Below the pieces are notes generated by a model, which searched no databases, was not told the origin of the DNA, and worked only from the letters and a program-made list of their open reading frames with translations. Shown here one piece after another: positions 1 to 6,626 of a DNA stretch of 8,281 nucleotides. Positions within the stretch are counted from its first letter, which is position 1; every line of letters begins with the position of its first letter. The position numbers were made by a program, and so were the translations under genes. Source of the stretch: Flavobacteriaceae bacterium (GTDB taxonomy: Bacteria > Bacteroidota > Bacteroidia > Flavobacteriales > Flavobacteriaceae); contig JAUXCI010000110.1 in assembly GCA_030618945.1 (NCBI GenBank), positions 1 through 8,281 on the forward strand. Direction: 5' to 3'.

Positions 1-593
1 CAGGTGTTGTTGTGGTCCATGAAAACCGAGGTCTCAATCCATATATAGAAGACGTTGGTAGAAGAGTGGCCCTAGAGAATTTTATTTCGCTGGCCCCGGA
101 TGCACTTAGCCCATTAGGTGGATACCCTGGAAATGATGACGACGGCAGGACACTTCAAAAGCAAAGAGACCCTAAGGAAATGCTTGAAGATTTTATTGCA
201 GCTTATGATTATTTGAAATCCCATAAAGATTGTAACGGGAAAATAGGTGTTGTTGGTTTTTGTTTTGGAGGTTGGATTTCAAACATGATGGCCGTTAGAA
301 TTCCAGAATTAAAGGCTGCCGTTCCATATTATGGAAAACAACCAGCCACGGAGGACGCGGTCAAAATCAAAGCACCATTGATGCTGCAATACGCTGAACT
401 AGACACGAGGGTCAATGCAGGATGGCCTGAATACGAAAAGACACTCAAGGAAAATAACATCCCGTATACGGCATATTTTTATCCTGGAGTTAATCACGGT
501 TTTCACAATAATACGACACCGCGATACGATAAACCAGCTGCAGATTTATCATGGAGTCGTAGTATAGATTTTTTTAAGGAAAATCTGAAATAG
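1..593 (+). CDS. Dienelactone hydrolase family protein, 5'-truncated by window edge
   Basis: This is the C-terminal part of an alpha/beta-hydrolase of the dienelactone hydrolase (carboxymethylenebutenolidase-like) family. The frame is open from the first complete codon at base 3 (reading [11 protein letters not shown]), so the GTG at 12 is internal and not a start. All family landmarks are visible: the VVHENRG strand whose Glu (codon 21-23) supports the nucleophile in the classical enzyme, the nucleophile elbow GFCFGG with Cys at 261-263, the acid Asp in YAELDTRV (402-404), and the catalytic His in PGVNHGFH (495-497). A Cys-His-Asp triad is characteristic of this family. The natural substrate is unknown: most family members outside aromatic degradation clusters are uncharacterised esterases, and no catechol-pathway gene is nearby. 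Any signal peptide would lie left of the window. The family is certain; the substrate is not. Confidence 0.93.
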   Translation, partial: GVVVVHENRGLNPYIEDVGRRVALENFISLAPDALSPLGGYPGNDDDGRTLQKQRDPKEMLEDFIAAYDYLKSHKDCNGKIGVVGFCFGGWISNMMAVRIPELKAAVPYYGKQPATEDAVKIKAPLMLQYAELDTRVNAGWPEYEKTLKENNIPYTAYFYPGVNHGFHNNTTPRYDKPAADLSWSRSIDFFKENLK

Positions 594-597
594 CAAC

Positions 598-617
598 GCA
601 ACAGAAACTGTATTTGC
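598..617 (+). terminator. Possible weak hairpin after the hydrolase gene
   Basis: Five bases after the hydrolase stop codon the sequence can fold as GCA-ACAG / AAA loop / CTGT-(ATT bulge)-TGC. The stem is short, interrupted and not followed by a long T run, so it is at best a weak terminator. The rest of the gap up to 787 contains no convincing gene or RNA. Confidence 0.2.
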
Positions 618-787
618 TTGTTAGTTTCATTGCTGCCAAATATATGTTCGTAATTAGGTCATAATTCTTAATGTGACTGTAAACATGTGTATACTAGGGC
701 ATTATATAAGAGTATGCCTACCTATTTAATGTCAAAAAATGTAGTTTTCTAAAAATACAAGATCAAATATTAGCAAGTTTGAAAATA

Positions 788-809
788 TATTTAGATATTT
801 GTCTAAATA
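788..809 (+). promoter_or_regulatory. Candidate SdpR operator (perfect inverted repeat)
   Basis: TATTTAGA at 788-795 and TCTAAATA at 802-809 are exact reverse complements separated by 6 bases. The second half is followed at once by a near copy, ACTAAATA (810-817). The repeat lies 13 bases before the ATG of the ArsR-family gene, where an autorepressor of this family would be expected to bind. The spacer contains TATTTG, which resembles the end of the flavobacterial TAnnTTTG box but has one mismatch to it. The inverted repeat is seen directly; its role as an operator is inferred. Confidence 0.55.
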
Positions 810-822
810 ACTAAATAAAATA

Positions 823-1077
823 ATGAATTCCATTTTCAAAGCCCTTAATGACGAAACCAGAAGATCCATCATTGAATTATTGAAAGATAAGGACATGAAT
901 GCCGGAGATATTGCAGGTGAATTTAATATTTCCAAACCCAGTATCTCACATCATCTCGACATTCTTAAAAGAGCAGACCTGATTACGAGTGAAAAGAAGG
1001 GCCAATTCGTAGAATACTCTTTGAACACAACCATTTTAGAAGATTTACTTAGCTGGATAATAACCTTAAAAAAATAA
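823..1077 (+). CDS. SdpR-type ArsR/SmtB family repressor
   Basis: This is an 84-residue winged-helix DNA-binding protein, close to the usual 85-95 residues of the short SdpR-like branch of the ArsR family. The N-terminus FKALNDETRRSIIELL (5-20) is the family hallmark. The recognition helix lies at about residues 37-50 (SKPSISHHLDILKR) and is followed by a beta-wing, KKGQFVEYSLN, at about 58-68. There is no cysteine, so the metal-sensing ELCVCD site of ArsR/SmtB members is absent and direct metal sensing is unlikely. The stop codon is two bases before the ATG of an SdpI-family membrane protein, so the two are almost certainly cotranscribed. In Bacillus subtilis SdpR represses sdpRI and is drawn to the membrane by SdpI when the SdpC toxin is bound. 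The same sequestration logic is possible here but is only inferred. A perfect inverted repeat just upstream is a plausible autoregulatory site. No Shine-Dalgarno sequence is present. Confidence 0.9.
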   Translation: MNSIFKALNDETRRSIIELLKDKDMNAGDIAGEFNISKPSISHHLDILKRADLITSEKKGQFVEYSLNTTILEDLLSWIITLKK

Positions 1078-1079
1078 CA

Positions 1080-1733
1080 ATGAAATCAATTATACTTAAA
1101 GAAATACCCATCATAGCCATTGTACTACTTCCCTTTGTTTATTTAGCGTATATATGGAATGACTTGCCCGAAAAGGTTCCTATGCATTGGAATATCAATG
1201 GAGATGTTGATAGATTTGGTAGCAAATACGAATTACTGCTCATTCCGATATTACTTCCCTTACTGATTTATGTAATTTTCTTAATAGTGCCCAAAATAGA
1301 TCCTAAAAACAGGCTGAAAGAAATGGGGGGTAAATATCAAAGCTTAAAAACCTTGTTGACTATTTTTATGTCGGCCCTGGCATTATTTATCATGTATACG
1401 GCTAAAAATGACGCAAGCAATAATCCAAATTATATTGTACTCCTCATAGGCTTGTTATTTGTTTTTTTAGGTAATTATTTTAAAACCATTAAACCAAATT
1501 ATTTTATTGGCATTAAAACCCCTTGGACCCTTGAAAATGAAACGGTTTGGAGAGAAACACATATTTTGGCCGGTAAAATGTGGTTTGTTGGTGGTTTGGT
1601 GATCGTGTTTTGTAGTTTGATTTTGGCTAAAGAAACAAACTTTGCCTGTTTTGCCGTCATCACGGTTATTATCACTGTCGTTCCCGTTGTATATTCCTAT
1701 CTATTATTCAGGAAAATAAAGCAATTGCAATAA
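1080..1733 (+). CDS. SdpI family membrane protein (DUF1648 plus SdpI domain)
   Basis: This is a 217-residue integral membrane protein with about six hydrophobic segments (near residues 9-27, 51-70, 89-107, 116-131, 166-184 and 187-208). The first loop carries the DUF1648 signature P-x-HWN-x-xG-x-xD-x-xG (34-48). The middle contains the SdpI-family motif around NYFKTIKPNYFIGIKTPW (132-149), followed by LENETVWRETH. In B. subtilis SdpI gives immunity to the SdpC toxin and also acts as a receptor that sequesters SdpR. Here it follows the SdpR-like gene by two bases, preserving the classical repressor-immunity pairing. No SdpC-like toxin gene is seen in the window, so the pair may be an orphan immunity or envelope-stress module. 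The family assignment is strong; the immunity function is inferred. Confidence 0.9.
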   Translation: MKSIILKEIPIIAIVLLPFVYLAYIWNDLPEKVPMHWNINGDVDRFGSKYELLLIPILLPLLIYVIFLIVPKIDPKNRLKEMGGKYQSLKTLLTIFMSALALFIMYTAKNDASNNPNYIVLLIGLLFVFLGNYFKTIKPNYFIGIKTPWTLENETVWRETHILAGKMWFVGGLVIVFCSLILAKETNFACFAVITVIITVVPVVYSYLLFRKIKQLQ

Positions 1734-1915
1734 AAAAAAGGGATCAATTTCTTATGATCAAGGATTTGTTTATTCATCAATTTAAAAAAGGGTGAAAAAC
1801 CTATGGCGATCACTTCTCGAGGAGACATAAAAATTCTATTTGAGTTTGAACCTATCAATATGAATTAAAAAAATGTTTACCTTTAAGCATTAACATATCA
1901 TTAAAAATATACATC
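1734..1915 (+). other. Intergenic region upstream of the small lysine-rich gene
   Basis: No gene is convincing in this AT-rich stretch. It begins with an A run and holds one small imperfect stem, GATCA (1743-1747) with TGATC (1756-1760), which lacks a following T tract and is therefore a poor terminator candidate. No exact TAnnTTTG box was found on the plus strand, so the promoter for the small gene at 1916 is not identified. Confidence 0.4.
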
Positions 1916-2014
1916 ATGTCAAAAGGTCAAGACTCAAAGAAAAACGTAAAAAAAGAACCTGCTAAAACCGCTAAAGAAAAAAGGGCAGCAAAAAGACTTA
2001 AGAAAAATAGTTAA
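1916..2014 (+). CDS. Small lysine-rich basic protein, 32 residues
   Basis: ATG at 1916 opens a 32-codon frame ending with TAA at 2012-2014. The product starts MSKGQDSKKNVKKEPAKTAK and ends with EKRAAKRLKKNS. It contains about twelve lysines and three arginines, few hydrophobic residues and no cysteine, so it should be strongly cationic and mostly disordered, or helical once bound to a polyanion. Short proteins of the same style (an MSKG or MAKG start, a KKEPAKT core, then an EKRAAKK-like tail) are, from memory, recurrent unnamed hypothetical proteins in Bacteroidota; this should be verified. The frame sits alone in a 444-base gap, with an A/T-rich leader and no Shine-Dalgarno sequence, as usual for this phylum. 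A role in nucleic-acid or ribosome binding is possible from charge only. A chance ORF remains possible because the region is A-rich. Confidence 0.6.
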   Translation: MSKGQDSKKNVKKEPAKTAKEKRAAKRLKKNS

Positions 2015-2177
2015 GATCAGTTGGTTTTAAAGAAATAAAGAAGCTGATTTAGCTGGCCTTTAAGGTGAATTATATCCTTAGTTCTTCAAGGAAATTAGGC
2101 TGTGGAATAAATTAGGCAAAACAAATGTGTTCCTCAAATTAAACATTTAAGGGAAACCTTCTGAGAAAATATATACT
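2015..2177 (+). other. Intergenic region before the NYN-LOTUS gene
   Basis: No gene or RNA is recognised here. Small self-complementary elements such as AGCTGATTTAGCT (2041-2053) and CCTTTAAGG (2057-2065) occur but are too short to name. No exact TAnnTTTG promoter box was found on the plus strand. The leader directly before the ATG at 2178 is A/T-rich without a Shine-Dalgarno sequence. Confidence 0.35.
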
Positions 2178-2939
2178 ATGAATACAAACCTTAATATTGC
2201 CGTATTAATTGACGGTGATAACATTCCCTCTGCTTATGTAAAAGAAATGATGGAGGAAATTGCAAAATACGGGAACCCAACGATAAAAAGAATTTATGGA
2301 GATTGGACCCGACCAAACCTATCCAAGTGGAAAAACCTCTTACTTGAAAATGCCATAACTCCCATTCAGCAATACGGATATACCACGGGGAAAAATGCCA
2401 CCGATTCAGCCATGATCATTGATGCGATGGATATATTATACAGTGGCAAAGTAAACGGTTTTTGTCTTGTTTCCAGTGACAGTGATTTTACCAGATTGGC
2501 CACTCGTTTAAGGGAAGCTGGTATGCAGGTCATCGGGATAGGTGAAAAAAAGACACCCAATCCTTTTATTGTTGCCTGTGACAAATTTATTTATATCGAA
2601 ATCCTAAAAAATCAATCCCAAAAGAAAGAGGATGGTGATGATAAGGATTCGGACAAATCAAGTGTAGATAAGATCACGCGCAAAGAAATTAATTTACTGA
2701 GATCCACCATTTCTGATTCATCTGATGAAGATGGTTGGGCTTTTCTCGGTGATGTGGGGGGCTTGATACAAAAAAAACAACCCAATTTTGATTCAAGAAA
2801 TTATGGTTTCGATAAACTTACTCCTTTGATCAAATCAATTGGCGAATTCGAATTGGAACAGCGAGAAAATCCAAAAAGCCGGCATAAATTAATTTTTGTG
2901 AGAAACAAAATGGTCCGTAAACCCAAGTCGAGAAAATAA
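2178..2939 (+). CDS. NYN domain (PIN-like RNase) protein with C-terminal LOTUS/OST-HTH domain
   Basis: This is a 253-residue cytoplasmic protein with two domains. The N-terminal NYN/LabA-like (DUF88) PIN-fold nuclease domain spans about 5-142. It keeps the acidic pattern expected for metal-dependent RNA cleavage: D12 and D14 in LIDGDN, D76 in NATDSAM with D82 just after, and D101/D103 in SSDSDF. A charged linker (about 147-167, rich in Asp, Lys and Ser) leads to a C-terminal OST-HTH/LOTUS domain at about 168-245, recognisable from LLRSTISDSSDEDGW, then LGDVGGLIQKKQPNFDSRNYGFDKL, and the closing KLIFVRN strand. The tail is basic. LOTUS domains bind RNA (G-rich and G-quadruplex RNA is reported for several) and are fused to NYN domains in animal MARF1, so an RNA-targeted nuclease is a reasonable inference. 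The gene stands alone and its target is unknown. Confidence 0.9.
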   Translation: MNTNLNIAVLIDGDNIPSAYVKEMMEEIAKYGNPTIKRIYGDWTRPNLSKWKNLLLENAITPIQQYGYTTGKNATDSAMIIDAMDILYSGKVNGFCLVSSDSDFTRLATRLREAGMQVIGIGEKKTPNPFIVACDKFIYIEILKNQSQKKEDGDDKDSDKSSVDKITRKEINLLRSTISDSSDEDGWAFLGDVGGLIQKKQPNFDSRNYGFDKLTPLIKSIGEFELEQRENPKSRHKLIFVRNKMVRKPKSRK

Positions 2940-3059
2940 TATAATCAATTGATTTGGCTTTTAAAGATATTTGACTTTGCCATGTCACAGCATAAATTTC
3001 ATTCTTAATATGACAACAATCTGAGCCAGACCAATGGAAAGGCTTAAAATTTTAGCACA

Positions 3060-5303
3060 ATGATTAGAAAATTAAATATTATTATTATGTTGGTAATCAG
3101 TACTGTGATTACCTATGCCCAAGAAGTTACCGACACTAGTTTACTGAGCCTTGACAGGATTCATTCAAATGAATTTAGACAGGATTATGGACAGAGAATT
3201 CAATGGATTGAAAATGGCGATGCCTATGTGATTATTGAAAAATCAACTGCTGGTGACGATGAATTAGTGCGTTACGAAAGTGCTACTCAAAAAGGAGCTG
3301 TTTATGTTGCATCGGAGCATTTAAAAGCAGGGGATAAGTCATTAGCTATTAAAAGTTTTTCCTTAACAGCTGATGGAAGCAAAGTTTTAATATTCACTAA
3401 TACGAGCAGGGTGTGGCGATCCAATACAAAAGGAGATTATTGGGTATACGATATTGCTTCGAAGTCAATAAAACAGTTGGGTACTTCTTTTGAACCATCT
3501 TCTTTGATGTTTGCCAAATTCTCTTCTGACAATAGTTTTGTTTACTATGTGCATAAATTTAATATCTACAAAGAAAATTTTAAAACCAATGAGTTAAGCC
3601 AATTAACGTCGGATGGTACTGGTGATATCATAAACGGAACTTTTGATTGGGTGTATGAAGAAGAATTTGGAAAAAGAGATGGTTTTGTATTGAGTCCTTC
3701 TGATAAACACCTGGCATTTTGGCGACTTGACGCTTCAGAAACAGGTACTTTTTATATGATCAATAATACAGATTCCATTTATTCCAAAATTGTACCTGTT
3801 CAATATCCCAAAGTTGGGCAAGAGCCATCTGGCGCTAAAATTGGTGTCATAGATTTAGCAAGTCAAAAAACCATTTGGGTCCCTCTTGAAGGAGGTGAAA
3901 AAGAGAATTATATTCCCGGTATTCAATGGATAAATGAAGATTTATTGTTGATCCAGCAAATGAACAGGCATCAAAATCAGCTTATTGTATGGACATATAA
4001 GCCATCAAATGGCGCATTGAAAAAAGTGTATACAGAAAAGGAAACCACCTGGGTAGATTTGGGCTATCCTGATATTTCAGGTGATCTTTGGGGTACTAAT
4101 GATTTAAGAACGATTGATGAGGGCAAATCCTTTTTGCGAATGACTGAGAGCGATGCCTGGAGGCATATCTATAAAGTGTCCATTTCTACTGGCGAGAAAA
4201 CCCTGATAACACCTTTTGACTATGACGTGGCTTCTATGAGAACCGATACTAAGAATGATGTTTTCTTTATGGCTTCACCAAATAATAGCACGCAACGTTA
4301 TTTGTTTGAAACTGATTTAAAGGGAAAAGGAAAAGTAAAGAAAATTACGCCTGAGGCCTATGACGGTGTGAATAACTATAATATCTCGCCAAATGGAAAA
4401 TATGCTTTTCATACGCATCAAAATGTGAAAACAGTTAGAACGGTTAGGTTTGTCAGTTTACCTGATCATAATACCCTAAAAACTATTGTGGATAATAAAG
4501 CCTATGCTGATCAATTGGCAGCCCTATTGATGCCTGAAATCAGGTTCACTAAAGTTACCACAGAAGAAGGCATTGAAATTGACCTTAGAATGATTTTACC
4601 GACAAACTTTGATGCCAGTAAGAAATATCCAGTATTGTTTCACGTCTACGGAGAACCATGGGGGCAAGTAGCAACAGATACCCAGGTGGGCTTATGGAAT
4701 ATCATGATGGCACAAAAAGGCTATGTTGTTATTGATATGGATAATAGAGGTACGCCTTGTTTAAAAGGGAGTGAATGGAGAAAAAGTATTTATAGAAAGG
4801 TTGGAATAATCAACACTAGGGATCAGGCGCTAGCCGCAAAGGAAGTATTAAAACTTGACTATCTGGATAATGAACGGACTGCGGTTTGGGGTTGGAGTGG
4901 AGGTGGTACCATGACCTTGAACCTGATGTTCAGATACCCTGAGGTTTACAAAACGGGTATAGCCGTGGCTGCCGTTTCCGATCAATTGGTGTATGACAAT
5001 ATTTATCAGGAGAGATATATGGGTCTTCCACAGGAAAATATGGAAGATTTTGTGGAGGGATCACCTGTTACTTATGCGAAAAACCTCGAAGGGAATTTGT
5101 TGCTTATTCACGGGACGGCTGATGATAATGTTCATTATCAAAGTGCTGAGATATTGATTGATGAACTGATCAAACAAAATAAGAAATTCCAAATGATGTC
5201 ATACCCTAACAGGTCGCATGGAATTTATGAAGGTGAGAATACACGCAAACATCTCTATACCTTAATCACTGATTATTTAATGGAGCATACCCCACCTAAT
5301 TGA
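3060..5303 (+). CDS. Secreted dipeptidyl peptidase IV, S9B family prolyl peptidase
   Basis: This 747-residue protein has the size and architecture of bacterial DPP IV. A signal peptide (basic MIRK, hydrophobic core about 5-18, probable cleavage after TYA at residue 20) directs it to the periplasm. An N-terminal beta-propeller follows, containing the DPP IV glutamate motif FDWVYEEEFG with E200-E202, which in this family anchors the substrate N-terminus and enforces dipeptide release. The C-terminal alpha/beta-hydrolase domain holds S613 in GWSGGG, D688 in HGTADDNVHYQ and H720 in RSHGIYEG, a spacing like that of human DPP4 (S630, D708, H740). YDNIYQERYMGLP is also diagnostic. The elbow has Gly where GWSYGG enzymes have Tyr, and the DNRGTPCLKGSEWRK segment marks a recognisable bacterial subbranch. 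It should release Xaa-Pro or Xaa-Ala dipeptides during peptide scavenging. It appears monocistronic. Confidence 0.95.
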   Translation: MIRKLNIIIMLVISTVITYAQEVTDTSLLSLDRIHSNEFRQDYGQRIQWIENGDAYVIIEKSTAGDDELVRYESATQKGAVYVASEHLKAGDKSLAIKSFSLTADGSKVLIFTNTSRVWRSNTKGDYWVYDIASKSIKQLGTSFEPSSLMFAKFSSDNSFVYYVHKFNIYKENFKTNELSQLTSDGTGDIINGTFDWVYEEEFGKRDGFVLSPSDKHLAFWRLDASETGTFYMINNTDSIYSKIVPVQYPKVGQEPSGAKIGVIDLASQKTIWVPLEGGEKENYIPGIQWINEDLLLIQQMNRHQNQLIVWTYKPSNGALKKVYTEKETTWVDLGYPDISGDLWGTNDLRTIDEGKSFLRMTESDAWRHIYKVSISTGEKTLITPFDYDVASMRTDTKNDVFFMASPNNSTQRYLFETDLKGKGKVKKITPEAYDGVNNYNISPNGKYAFHTHQNVKTVRTVRFVSLPDHNTLKTIVDNKAYADQLAALLMPEIRFTKVTTEEGIEIDLRMILPTNFDASKKYPVLFHVYGEPWGQVATDTQVGLWNIMMAQKGYVVIDMDNRGTPCLKGSEWRKSIYRKVGIINTRDQALAAKEVLKLDYLDNERTAVWGWSGGGTMTLNLMFRYPEVYKTGIAVAAVSDQLVYDNIYQERYMGLPQENMEDFVEGSPVTYAKNLEGNLLLIHGTADDNVHYQSAEILIDELIKQNKKFQMMSYPNRSHGIYEGENTRKHLYTLITDYLMEHTPPN

Positions 5304-5321
5304 TTGAACTTAATATTCAAT
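5303..5321 (+). terminator. Possible weak hairpin at the end of the peptidase gene
   Basis: ATTGAA (5303-5308) and TTCAAT (5316-5321) are perfect reverse complements around a 7-base loop, directly at the peptidase stop codon. The stem is AT-rich and no T tract follows, so a terminator role is only tentative. Confidence 0.25.
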
Positions 5322-5324
5322 AGG

Positions 5325-5394
5325 GAATAAGTTAAGTGTTAAGGACTAAGTTTTAAGGATTAAGTAAAGTGAGAGGGGAGAAGTGAGAAGTTTA
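5325..5394. repeat. Degenerate tandem repeat with 14-base period
   Basis: Five consecutive 14-base units start at 5325, 5339, 5353, 5367 and 5381. Units two and three share TTAAGGAYTAAGT, and unit one shares the TAAGT half. Units four and five both begin AAGTGAGA. The block lies between the convergent peptidase and permease genes and has no open coding potential of note. Similar purine-rich AAG/GTGAG low-complexity stretches are, from memory, scattered in flavobacterial intergenic regions. The periodicity is seen directly; the function is unknown. Confidence 0.6.
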
Positions 5395-5437
5395 AAATTG
5401 TTGGTGAAGTCCATGTGTGATTTCTTAAGGCTAGCAT

Positions 5438-6619
5438 TTAGGCAAGCAACAAGACTCGGACCAATTCATCCTTGTAAAAGGAAATGATACTTAGGAAAAA
5501 GAGGCAAATACCGGCACTTGCAACAATAATCAAGGCAATCTCAGCCGAGAGCAATTTTACAATAGTCCCTTTGGTACAGCCAATTTTAAAAATGGTGTTT
5601 ATTTCATTTTGACGCAAGCGCAAGGATAAAGTGAAAATGAGAATTATGGCGAGAATTGTTGAAAACCCTACAATCAATATAATTGCATCTAAAACGTTTC
5701 GAATTCTGAAAATGGTTTGTAACAAGCCATCAATAACCAGTGAAGGCTGAATAATCTGGTATTTTTCATCTTTGGAGAGAAACTGTCCTTGTAGAATAGT
5801 TCCTGATTTCGAATCATTAGGCGCTACTAGAACAGCTGTAATCGGGAAGTCAGTCAAACTACCATGAAAATGAAACGAATCCATATTAGCCTCAGTTATC
5901 TCATTATAATGGTAGAGCTTTGAAGTAGCCGAAACTACAGAATCATTTCGTTCATAAATCAATGTTGGGTCATTAATTTTAGTAACATCCTGATGCCCAT
6001 GCCCGTAACCTTCAATGATCCAGGTGGTTTTTAAATCTGTGAAAACAGCAAAGTCGTCAGGTGTATTAGAGGCTTGTAAAATCCCCGTAATTTTCATTTT
6101 TAGGGGATAAACTCCTGCGATGTCAAAAAGGCTTTCAGGTGAAGAAATTACAAAGTCACCTACCTTTAAATCCAACGCTTCTGCCACGCTTGATCCAATT
6201 ACACATTCTCCTAAAACAGCCATGTTTCTGCCTTCAGAAAGACTTAGTTTTCGATAATCAAAATAATCAATGCTTGTTCCAATTATTGGAAAATTTCTGA
6301 CTTTGAACCTGATATAAACGGGTACGGGTAAAGCTAATCCGCTATTTTGGATGCGTTCAGAAGCATCCATTGTTATAAGGCCTGGAATTTCATCATCAAA
6401 ATACAAGGTATTCATACAAAGATCAAGCGCACTGCCTTTGTCACCAACTACCAAGGGTGTATCATCTGCCCTTGACATCAGCTGAACCTCACTTTCATTT
6501 AAAATAATCTCCAATGAGATTGGTAAAATGAGTATGATGGAAACACATGCAATCAGCGTAAGCGTTTTTATCTTATTATGATTGATGTATTTCCAGGCAA
6601 TATATAGGCTATTCTTCAT
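5438..6619 (-). CDS. FtsX-like ABC transporter permease with histidine motifs
   Basis: This is the membrane subunit of a MacB/LolC-type ABC module. The start is taken at the ATG at 6619, 7 bases after the ATPase stop. An upstream in-frame ATG at 6670 would overlap the ATPase by 44 bases and adds an unrelated basic stretch, so it is less likely. The 393-residue product has one N-terminal transmembrane helix (about 19-40), a large extracytoplasmic domain (about 41-309), and two C-terminal helices (about 310-333 and 357-379). These flank the FtsX cytoplasmic coupling motif RQNEINTIFKIGCTKGTIVK. The domain contains TPLVVGDKGSALDL (54-67) and histidines H207/H209 (GHGH), H237 and H250/H252 (HFH). 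The usual fourth helix is missing: the protein ends with DELVRVLLLA, and no hydrophobic continuation is evident in the bases downstream. A ZnuA-like gene upstream suggests metal handling. The exact role is unproven. Confidence 0.88.
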   Translation of the reverse strand: MKNSLYIAWKYINHNKIKTLTLIACVSIILILPISLEIILNESEVQLMSRADDTPLVVGDKGSALDLCMNTLYFDDEIPGLITMDASERIQNSGLALPVPVYIRFKVRNFPIIGTSIDYFDYRKLSLSEGRNMAVLGECVIGSSVAEALDLKVGDFVISSPESLFDIAGVYPLKMKITGILQASNTPDDFAVFTDLKTTWIIEGYGHGHQDVTKINDPTLIYERNDSVVSATSKLYHYNEITEANMDSFHFHGSLTDFPITAVLVAPNDSKSGTILQGQFLSKDEKYQIIQPSLVIDGLLQTIFRIRNVLDAIILIVGFSTILAIILIFTLSLRLRQNEINTIFKIGCTKGTIVKLLSAEIALIIVASAGICLFFLSIISFYKDELVRVLLLA

Positions 6620-6626
6620 GATGTTT

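Noticed and set aside
732..935. Minus-strand frame of 67 codons overlapping the SdpR-like gene
   Set aside because: It is a shadow of the plus-strand repressor gene and of AT-rich DNA, with no family features.
1803..1868. A 21-codon frame starting MAITSRGDIKILFEFEP in the gap after the SdpI-family gene
   Set aside because: It is very short, lacks any recognisable motif and has no promoter or upstream context. It could be chance or a remnant, and nothing supports translation.
2366..2584. Minus-strand frame inside the NYN-LOTUS gene
   Set aside because: It lies entirely within a well-supported gene on the opposite strand and resembles no known protein.
2943..2954. Perfect 12-base palindrome AATCAATTGATT just after the NYN-LOTUS stop codon
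   Set aside because: It is AT-rich, has no loop and no T tract, and is 106 bases from the next start. It is likely chance.
5304..5437. A frameshifted remainder of the permease beyond its stop codon
   Set aside because: The reverse-complement translations of this stretch show no hydrophobic helix or FtsX-like sequence, so a recent frameshift at the C-terminus is not supported.
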